Shown piece after piece: positions 7,862 to 12,247 of a stretch of 12,713 bases of DNA. The notes beneath the pieces were generated by a model, which saw nothing but the letters and a program-made list of their open reading frames with translations, ran no database searches and was not told the DNA's origin. The position numbers and the translations under genes were made by a program. Source of the DNA: Actinobacteria bacterium 13_2_20CM_68_14 (GTDB taxonomy: Bacteria; Actinomycetota; Thermoleophilia; Gaiellales; Gaiellaceae); the NCBI GenBank assembly GCA_001914705.1, contig MNDB01000090.1, positions 1-12,713 of the forward strand, written 5' to 3'. Every line of letters begins with the position of its first letter. The first letter of the stretch is position 1.

Positions 7862-7969
7862 AGATTTCACTACGCCGAGGGATCGCGCAAAAGCTGTGAA
7901 CGCCGATCACATCCTCGTAAGAGGAGCTCGGCGCCGCGGCCACGCCGGAAGTCTCAGGAGGTCTCGAAC

Positions 7970-8434
7970 GTGGCCCCACGCGACGCGAATCGAATCAGGA
8001 CACTAGCCGCAATGTTCGTCTCGCTTGCTCTGTTTGGCGCGACGAAGGTGCACGCTGCAACCCACCAAGCGCAGGCCTGCACAATCACGGGCACGAGCGG
8101 TCCGGATGTCCTGATCGGCACGTCCGGACGAGACGTGATCTGTGGACTCGGCGGCGACGACAAGTTGGGCGGCAGCGGCGGCAACGATGTCTTGATCGGC
8201 GGGCCCGGGGCCGACGTTCTGGGCGGAGGCGACGGCAACGACGTCCTCTACGGTGGGCCCGGGAACGACAGGCTCCAGGGCGACGCAGGCAGAGATACCG
8301 TCTACGGCGGCGCGGGGCGAGACATGATCTGGGCCTGGGATGGTTTCGCCGACCGCCTCAACGGCGGGCTGGGGATGGACCACGCCTGGAAGGACAAGCT
8401 TGACCAGGTCGCTCAGGTCGAGCGGCTCGGCTAG
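7970..8434 (+). CDS. Small secreted RTX-type (hemolysin-type) calcium-binding repeat protein
   Basis: A 154-residue exported protein. The GTG start is fixed by a strong ribosome binding site (AGGAGG at 7956-7961, eight bases upstream). A signal peptide (hydrophobic core LAAMFVSLALFG, likely cleavage after VHA, residue 29) is followed by CTITGTSGPDVLIGTSGRDVICGL (37-60) and four to five glycine/aspartate nonapeptides of GGxGxDxLx type (to about 121), the motif that binds calcium in parallel beta-rolls. Cys37 and Cys58 could form a disulfide. A short tail lacks the usual type I secretion signal features, so Sec export is more likely. The protein is far smaller than RTX toxins and has no enzyme domain, so a structural or cell-surface calcium-binding role is the safest reading. 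It converges on the rhomboid gene, and both stops share one CTAG. Confidence 0.88.
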   Translation: MAPRDANRIRTLAAMFVSLALFGATKVHAATHQAQACTITGTSGPDVLIGTSGRDVICGLGGDDKLGGSGGNDVLIGGPGADVLGGGDGNDVLYGGPGNDRLQGDAGRDTVYGGAGRDMIWAWDGFADRLNGGLGMDHAWKDKLDQVAQVERLG

Positions 8435-9282
8435 CTCGCGTAGCCGCGAACCTTCCAGTACGCGACTACGACACTGAGCAACGCAACTGCGACCAGACCC
8501 GCGATTCCACTAGCGCCAATCCGTCCGTAGGCACCATGCCCGCGGCCGAAGCGGGAGAGCACGAGCATGCACGCCGCGCCCCCGATCAGGCCGCCGATGT
8601 GGCCCCCGATCGAGATACCCGCGAGCACGAAGCTCAGGGCGAGGTTGATCACGATCAGTCCCATCGCACTGCCGCCGAGCACATAGGAGCCTTGGCGCTC
8701 GAGAACGAGGGCGGCGCCGAGAATCCCGAAGATCGCGCCCGAGGCGCCGACGGTCACCGACGTGGGCGAGAGAACAAGCGCGCCGGCCGAGCCGGCGAGG
8801 CCCGAGACCAGATAGACGGCCAGGAAGCGGCCCCGCCCCAGGTACTGCTCCACCGGCGTGCCGATCCAGTAGAGGAAGAACATGTTGAAACCGAGGTGAA
8901 TCGGCCCGTAGTGCAGGAACGCGGCCGTGATCAGCCGCCACCAGTCACCGTTTCCGACCAGCGGCCCGAACAGTGCCCCCTTCTCGAAGATCTGGCTGCC
9001 GACACCATCGATGTTTCCTCCCGTGGCGAGCTCGAGCAGGTAGACGGCGACGTTGATTCCGATCAGCGTTCGCGTCACGAGCCCGGCGCCGCCGGCGGAG
9101 GAGAGCCCGCCAACCCCGAGCGACATTCGCGCGACGCCCCGCGGCTTGCCCGAATGCTCGGGGCAGCGCTGCCCGACAGGCGCCGCCGTCATGCATTCGG
9201 TGCAGATCGGCCGGCCACAGTCGGAGCAGGAGATGTACGTCTCTCGGTCGGGGTGCCGGTAGCACCTCATTGCAGCAGCCAT
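8431..9282 (-). CDS. Rhomboid family intramembrane serine protease with N-terminal zinc-binding domain
   Basis: A 283-residue membrane protease predicted to cut transmembrane substrates within the lipid bilayer. Residues 7-43 hold a B-box-like zinc site with Cys7, His10, Cys19, Cys22, Cys27, Cys30, Cys40 and His43. After a linker come about six to seven membrane spans with the rhomboid core: WWRLITAAFLH (114-124), HLGFNMFFLYWIG (129-141, Asn133 equivalent to the oxyanion Asn), GASGAIFG (179-186, nucleophile Ser181) and GGHIGGLIGG (226-235, catalytic His228). The Ser-His dyad is intact, so it should be active. The N-terminal zinc module would lie in the cytosol and may bind a partner or a regulatory protein; this architecture is common in actinobacterial rhomboids. 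The ATG at 9282 lacks a good Shine-Dalgarno sequence and is 22 bases from the divergent comB start. Confidence 0.93.
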   Translation of the reverse strand: MAAAMRCYRHPDRETYISCSDCGRPICTECMTAAPVGQRCPEHSGKPRGVARMSLGVGGLSSAGGAGLVTRTLIGINVAVYLLELATGGNIDGVGSQIFEKGALFGPLVGNGDWWRLITAAFLHYGPIHLGFNMFFLYWIGTPVEQYLGRGRFLAVYLVSGLAGSAGALVLSPTSVTVGASGAIFGILGAALVLERQGSYVLGGSAMGLIVINLALSFVLAGISIGGHIGGLIGGAACMLVLSRFGRGHGAYGRIGASGIAGLVAVALLSVVVAYWKVRGYAS

Positions 9283-9289
9283 GTCTCGT

Positions 9290-9296
9290 TAGCGTA
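9290..9296. promoter_or_regulatory. Possible shared -10 region for the divergent rhomboid and comB genes
   Basis: Only 22 bases separate the two divergent start codons. TAGCGTA at 9290-9296 reads TAGCGT on the plus strand, nine bases before the comB ATG, and TACGCT on the minus strand, eight bases before the rhomboid ATG. Both fit TANNNT -10 elements placed for leaderless transcripts. No convincing -35 elements are seen on either side, so this is tentative. Confidence 0.3.
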
Positions 9297-9304
9297 GTCG
9301 CGCG

Positions 9305-9991
9305 ATGCGGATAGACGTCGCCTTTACTCCGGCCGAGGCCGGCCCTGCCCACGTGGCCGTCGTCGTCGACGTGATGCGCGCTACTTCGACGATTGCACAG
9401 GCGCTTGCGTCCGGCTATCGCCGGGTGCTCTGCTGTCGCGAGATCGACGATGCCAGAGCGTTGCGGCGGCAGCTGGGCGACGAGGCCGTCGTCGGGGGCG
9501 AACGCGATGCGGTTCAGATCGAAGGCTTCGATCTTGGCGCCTCGCCGCGGGAATACCTCGAGCCGCGTGCCGAGACGGCGATCCTGACGACGACGAATGG
9601 AACGCGGTCGACTCTCGCCGCAGCGGCAAACGCGGAGCACGTCCTGCTCGGCAGCCTGCTCAACCTGGACGCTGTTGCGGCTGCGGCGCGTGAGCCAGGC
9701 GAGGACATCACGGTCGTCTGCGCCGGCTATCAGGGCGCGTTCGCGATCGACGACGCCTATTGCGCCGGCCGAATCGTCGCCCTCCTGGAAGGCGAGCCGA
9801 CCGACGCAGCGGTCGCCTCGGCCGCGATCGCACGGGCATATCCGACCGCGTGGGATGGTGTGAACGCGCGTACGTACGGCCCGCCAGGGCTCGAGGACGA
9901 CCTGCGCTGGTGCACGCAGGAGAACACGCTTTCCGTTGTCCCGCGCTTCACGCGAATGGTGGGCACCGCGGCGGAGATCACGGGCGTCTAA
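9305..9991 (+). CDS. comB: ComB-like 2-phosphosulfolactate phosphatase family protein
   Basis: A 228-residue cytosolic protein of the ComB family; characterised members hydrolyse (R)-2-phospho-3-sulfolactate in coenzyme M synthesis in a Mg2+-dependent way. Conserved blocks are VVVDVMRATSTIAQAL (19-34), GGERDAVQIEGFDLGASP (64-81), TTTNGTRSTLAAA (95-107) and VVCAGYQGAFAIDDAYCAG (137-155). Length and order match the family. No comA, comC or other sulfolactate gene lies nearby, and many actinobacteria keep comB alone, so the substrate in this organism is uncertain: a related phosphoester or a sulfonate-recycling role is possible. The ATG at 9305 has no ribosome binding site and probably starts a leaderless transcript. 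A small hairpin (AAGGT/ACCTT, 9991-10005) follows the stop at once. Confidence 0.88.
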   Translation: MRIDVAFTPAEAGPAHVAVVVDVMRATSTIAQALASGYRRVLCCREIDDARALRRQLGDEAVVGGERDAVQIEGFDLGASPREYLEPRAETAILTTTNGTRSTLAAAANAEHVLLGSLLNLDAVAAAAREPGEDITVVCAGYQGAFAIDDAYCAGRIVALLEGEPTDAAVASAAIARAYPTAWDGVNARTYGPPGLEDDLRWCTQENTLSVVPRFTRMVGTAAEITGV

Positions 9992-10023
9992 AGGTTTCTG
10001 ACCTTCAACCGATATTTACTTCA

Positions 10024-10080
10024 GTCAGCGAAGGAAGGGGATCCTTCCGCATGGGGGCTCGCCAAGCTATCCCGGCTGAC
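10024..10080 (+). other. Candidate structured RNA element, family unknown
   Basis: In the 206-base gap between comB and imuB, GTCAGC (10024-10029) pairs with GCTGAC (10075-10080). The closed segment holds a six-pair hairpin GGAAGG-GGAT-CCTTCC (10033-10048) and a second arm in which GGG (10053-10055) pairs with CCC (10071-10073) and GCT (10057-10059) with AGC (10065-10067). This would make a three-way junction, followed two bases later by a terminator-like hairpin. I compared it by eye with common riboswitch signatures (TPP, cobalamin, SAM, glycine, c-di-GMP, c-di-AMP, ZTP, fluoride) and found no match. It may be an sRNA, the comB 3' UTR, or chance pairing in GC-rich DNA. Confidence 0.3.
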
Positions 10081-10081
10081 G

Positions 10082-10121
10082 ACGCAAGGCGGTCTCGCCG
10101 CAGGGGCCGCCTTCGTGTTTT
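10082..10121 (+). terminator. Terminator-like hairpin after comB
   Basis: ACG-c-AAGGCGG (10082-10092) pairs with CCGCCTT-CGT (10107-10116), giving ten base pairs with one bulged base and a 14-base loop. GTTTT follows at 10117-10121. This is a short T tract, but it is the best intrinsic terminator seen in the window. It would insulate comB, and any RNA made from the element before it, from the SOS promoter of imuB. Confidence 0.55.
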
Positions 10122-10156
10122 CTGGACTGGGATCGACTGCTTAGCTGACAGGTGAT

Positions 10157-10185
10157 TTGACAGCGAACATGTGTTCGTGTAGAAC
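10157..10185 (+). promoter_or_regulatory. Promoter of imuB
   Basis: A perfect -35 hexamer TTGACA (10157-10162) is followed after exactly 17 bases by TAGAAC (10180-10185), a fair -10 element. The transcript would start near 10192, only a few bases before the GTG at 10198, so the mRNA is nearly leaderless. Two LexA boxes cover the spacer and the -10 region. Confidence 0.7.
10164..10177. promoter_or_regulatory. LexA (SOS) box 1
   Basis: CGAACATGTGTTCG fits the Gram-positive SOS box GAAC-N4-GTTC with the flanking C and G, as used by LexA in Bacillus and mycobacteria. It lies in the spacer between the -35 and -10 elements of the imuB promoter, where bound LexA would block RNA polymerase. Confidence 0.85.
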
Positions 10186-10194
10186 ATACGTTCG
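10181..10194. promoter_or_regulatory. LexA (SOS) box 2
   Basis: AGAACATACGTTCG is a second GAAC-N4-GTTC match. Its centre is 17 bp from that of box 1, so the two dimers would sit about one and a half helix turns apart. It overlaps the -10 element and the expected transcription start. Confidence 0.8.
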
Positions 10195-10197
10195 TAA

Positions 10198-11382
10198 GTG
10201 ATCGCATGTCTTCTCATCCCCGGATTCGAGCTGCGGGCGGCGCTGCGGGAGCGGCCTGCGCTCGCGCTTCGGCCTGCTGCGCTTGGGCCGGCGGCGGGGG
10301 AGGAGCCTCTGCTCGGGCCTGTGACGGCGGCCGCCGAGGCTGCGGGCGTGCAGCCCGGGATGCGGCTGGGGGAGGCGCTCTCGCTCTGCCCCGACCTTGC
10401 GCTGGTCGAGCAGGATCCGGCGACCGCGGAGCACGAATGGGAGCAGCTCTTGAAGCGGCTCGAGGACTCCGGTTTCGCGGTCGAAGCCGCCGCTGTCGGT
10501 TGCGTCTACTTCGAGACGCGCGGAATCGAGCGCCTCTACGGCGGCCTCGAGCCGGCGCTGAAGCGGGCGCTCGCCGCTGTCGGAGCGGCGTGGGACGCCC
10601 GCATCGGCGCTGCAGAGCGGAGGTTCGCGGCGCTGGCTGCGGCGCACGTCGCGCGCTCAGGACAGACCCTGATCGTCTCCGACCGCAAGACGCGCGATTT
10701 CCTCGCACCGCTGCCGCTGACCCTGCTCCCGGTCGATTCCGAGCGCCGGGAGGAGCTGGAGGAGCTCGGGGTGCGAAGGCTTGGACAGCTTGCTGGGCTA
10801 CCGGGCGCCGCCGTTGCCGAACGATTGGGGCCGGACGGTCGGCGGGCCTGGAGCCTGGCGAGAGGCGAACAGCGCGGCAAGGTCCGCGCGCGGAAGGTCG
10901 CCAACGAGCTCGCGGAGACGCTCGAGTTTCCCGAGGCGGTTGCGAACGAGCTGACGCTCCGGCGGGCGCTGGGTGCCCTCCTCGACCGGCTCCTCGCCCG
11001 GCCGGAGCGCGGCGACAGAGCTGTGCGGAAGCTCGCGCTGTCTGCAAAGCTCGTCGGTGGGGGATCGTGGCGGCGAACGGTCACGCTGCGCGACGCGACG
11101 GCGGACCGCGACCGGCTTCGCGTCGCGCTCGGCTCGAAGCTTGCGGAGCTGCCCGCGCCGGTGACGCGGCTCGGGCTCGAGCTCGTGGAACTCGCGCAGA
11201 CGGTCGGGCGGCAACTGGAGCTCGTCCAGCCGGAGGGGCTGGAGCTGCGCGCTCATCTCAGCGAAGGCTTGAAGCAGGTTCGCGCCGGTGCCGGTTCCGG
11301 CGCGGTGTGCTCGGTCGTGGAGGTCGCTCCCTGGTCGCGAATCCCCGAGCAGAGAGCACTGCTGGTTCCGCGCGACGACTGA
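10198..11382 (+). CDS. imuB: ImuB-like inactive Y-family DNA polymerase (SOS mutagenesis protein)
   Basis: A 394-residue Y-family polymerase relative of ImuB type. ImuB does not polymerise; in actinobacteria and proteobacteria it links the beta clamp, ImuA and the error-prone polymerase DnaE2 for damage-induced mutagenesis. Seen: N-terminal ACLLIPGFELRAALRERP, where active enzymes have a catalytic Asp near position 7; AVGCVYFE (99-106) at the place of the SIDEAYLD motif, so both catalytic acids are replaced by Gly101 and Cys102; palm/finger GAAERRFAALAAAH (137-150); a helix-hairpin-helix (about 187-211, LGQLAGLPGAAVAERLG); then a little-finger-like domain (about 240-355). It is shorter than many ImuB proteins (about 500 residues) at the C-terminus. 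The GTG at 10198 starts a nearly leaderless transcript under two LexA boxes. No imuA precedes it, and dnaE2 is not in the rest of the window. Confidence 0.85.
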   Translation: MIACLLIPGFELRAALRERPALALRPAALGPAAGEEPLLGPVTAAAEAAGVQPGMRLGEALSLCPDLALVEQDPATAEHEWEQLLKRLEDSGFAVEAAAVGCVYFETRGIERLYGGLEPALKRALAAVGAAWDARIGAAERRFAALAAAHVARSGQTLIVSDRKTRDFLAPLPLTLLPVDSERREELEELGVRRLGQLAGLPGAAVAERLGPDGRRAWSLARGEQRGKVRARKVANELAETLEFPEAVANELTLRRALGALLDRLLARPERGDRAVRKLALSAKLVGGGSWRRTVTLRDATADRDRLRVALGSKLAELPAPVTRLGLELVELAQTVGRQLELVQPEGLELRAHLSEGLKQVRAGAGSGAVCSVVEVAPWSRIPEQRALLVPRDD

Positions 11383-11396
11383 ATGCGCCGCAGTTA

Positions 11397-11606
11397 GTGC
11401 TCGTCGAGACGCATGTCGACGGGTCGCCGCGGAGCGTGAACCGGCAGCAGGTCGCGCTCGTGCGTGAGGAGTGGCGCGTCGTCGACCGCTGGTGGACGGA
11501 GCAGCCGGTCGACCGGCGCTACTTCGATGTCGTCCTGGCAACCGGCGAGAACGCGGTCGTGTTCCTCGACGGGGAGGCGCAGATTTGGTTCAGTCAGCGC
11601 GCCTAA
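11397..11606 (+). CDS. DUF6504-like small protein, probable ImuB partner
   Basis: The frame from 11397 (GTG) to 11606 encodes 69 residues, 14 bases after the imuB stop and in another frame. The core VALVREEWRVVDRWWTEQPV and RRYFDVVLATGENAVVF with a final IWFSQRA resembles the small tryptophan-rich proteins (DUF6504 type) found beside or at the end of Y-family polymerase genes in actinobacteria. I base this on recalled pattern, not a search. No ATG or ribosome binding site is visible; an upstream in-frame CTG at 11379 overlapping the imuB stop could also serve, with translation coupled to imuB. The last three codons (CAG CGC GCC) and the stop lie in or against the start of the first tandem repeat copy. 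Confidence 0.7.
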   Translation: MLVETHVDGSPRSVNRQQVALVREEWRVVDRWWTEQPVDRRYFDVVLATGENAVVFLDGEAQIWFSQRA

Positions 11607-11814
11607 GGCATCGCTTGCGATGCCGTTTGGAGGACGTCCGGGCTTTGCCCGGGCGTCCGTCTAAACCCGGTCGCATGGATGGTGAGCGGTAGTCCTGTGG
11701 CGACAGCGCGCCTAAGGCATCGCTTGCGATGCCGTTTGGAGGACGTCCGGGCTTTGCCCGGGCGTCCGTCTAAACCCGGTCGCATGGATCGGTGAGCGGT
11801 AGTCCTGTGGCGAC
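11596..11814. repeat. Tandem duplication of a ~109-bp element with two hairpins per copy
   Basis: Copy 1 is 11596-11704 (109 bp) and copy 2 is 11705-11814 (110 bp). By eye they are identical except for one extra C at 11790. Each copy starts AGCGCGCCTAAGG; in copy 1 this is the end and stop codon of the DUF6504-like gene, so the duplication seems to have carried that end along. Each copy holds a perfect eight-pair hairpin GGCATCGC-TT-GCGATGCC (11607-11624 and 11716-11733) and a twelve-pair hairpin GGACGTCCGGGC-TTT-GCCCGGGCGTCC with one G-T pair (11632-11658 and 11741-11767), flanked by GTTT and AAAC. GTCGC and GCGAC near the copy end can also pair. The element may end transcription of the imuB operon, or be a REP-like dispersed repeat. 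Confidence 0.92.
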
Positions 11815-11821
11815 GATGCAG

Positions 11822-12136
11822 CTAGTAGGTGATCAACCACGCATGCTGGACCACGAGCGCGGCCACGAGGCCTGTGGCTGTGACGGCTGCGCTGAAGCGC
11901 TTCCCGTTCCGGTAGAGAACAAGCGCGGTGAGCGTCGCGGCGAGCGTCTCGACGGCGAACAAGGTGCCGGCGAGGAAGGAGACAGTGCCGTTGAGCGAGC
12001 ACGCCCCTGCGGGGCTCGAGGCGGCGCAGGCGCTGCTCCGATCGGAGGCCCAGCGGGTCACCACCATCCCTTCGATCTGAGCTGCGAAGGCGGCGGCGAA
12101 CGCGACGCTGAGTGGAAACATGAGCTTGGCGCGCAT
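11822..12136 (-). CDS. Three-span membrane protein of unknown function
   Basis: An ORF of 104 residues with three hydrophobic spans: about 5-25 (starting LMFPLSVAFAAAFAA), 53-75 (FLAGTLFAVETLAATLTALVL) and 81-103 (AVTATGLVAALVVQHAWLI). Between spans 1 and 2 is a polar loop with Cys37 and Cys46, which could form a disulfide if the loop is outside; the short basic RNGKR turn between spans 2 and 3 would then be cytosolic, in line with the positive-inside rule. I recognise no family. The ATG at 12136 has GGAAG very close upstream, a weak ribosome binding site; Met6 is an alternative start. It faces the imuB operon across the tandem repeat and lies in the same direction as the cupin gene, 111 bases downstream of that gene's stop. 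Confidence 0.7.
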   Translation of the reverse strand: MRAKLMFPLSVAFAAAFAAQIEGMVVTRWASDRSSACAASSPAGACSLNGTVSFLAGTLFAVETLAATLTALVLYRNGKRFSAAVTATGLVAALVVQHAWLITY

Positions 12137-12195
12137 CGCTTCCGCTATCGGCGCGGACGGCGCTCGCCTGGAGAGCTGCTAGAGCGAGAGCGTGT

Positions 12196-12232
12196 CCAGG
12201 GCGAGCCTGGGCCACTCGGCCGAGTGGCTCGC
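12196..12232. repeat. Nested palindromes between the cupin and membrane-protein genes
   Basis: GCCACTCGGCCGAGTGGC (12211-12228) is a perfect 18-bp palindrome. It overlaps two further pairings: CCAGG (12196-12200) with CCTGG (12206-12210), and GCGAGCC (12201-12207) with GGCTCGC (12226-12232). The last uses part of the palindrome, so the structures are alternatives. No T tract follows on either strand, so this is not a standard terminator. It lies just after the cupin stop codon on the minus strand. Confidence 0.6.
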
Positions 12233-12247
12233 GGCGTCCACGCCGGG

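Noticed and set aside
7895..7911. Second CRP-like site TGTGA...TCACA upstream of the RTX protein gene
   Set aside because: The half-sites are separated by seven bases instead of six, which places the two helices out of register for a CRP dimer; there is no other support.
10051..10155. A 34-codon ORF (MGARQAIPADD...) as a leader peptide before imuB
   Set aside because: The sequence lies in the paired stems of the structured stretch, ends upstream of the LexA promoter and has a non-descript arginine-rich composition; the nearby GGAAGG is better explained as a stem arm.
10206..11606. Long open frame overlapping imuB from an ATG at 10206
   Set aside because: Its translation over imuB is arginine/glycine/alanine-rich low-complexity sequence typical of a shifted frame in GC-rich DNA; only the last 69 codons (from 11397), after the imuB stop, look like a protein.
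11596..11814. Tandem repeats read as a CRISPR array or an insertion sequence
   Set aside because: There are only two copies with no spacer between them, no cas genes, no transposase ORF and no target-site duplication.
12178..12247. In-frame continuation of the cupin gene after its TAG (reads PGVDAASHSAEWPRLALDTLSL without a stop for 22 codons)
   Set aside because: It looks protein-like, but the cupin domain is already complete at RLRS, and in such GC-rich DNA short open stretches are expected. Readthrough or a point-mutated stop cannot be shown from one sequence.
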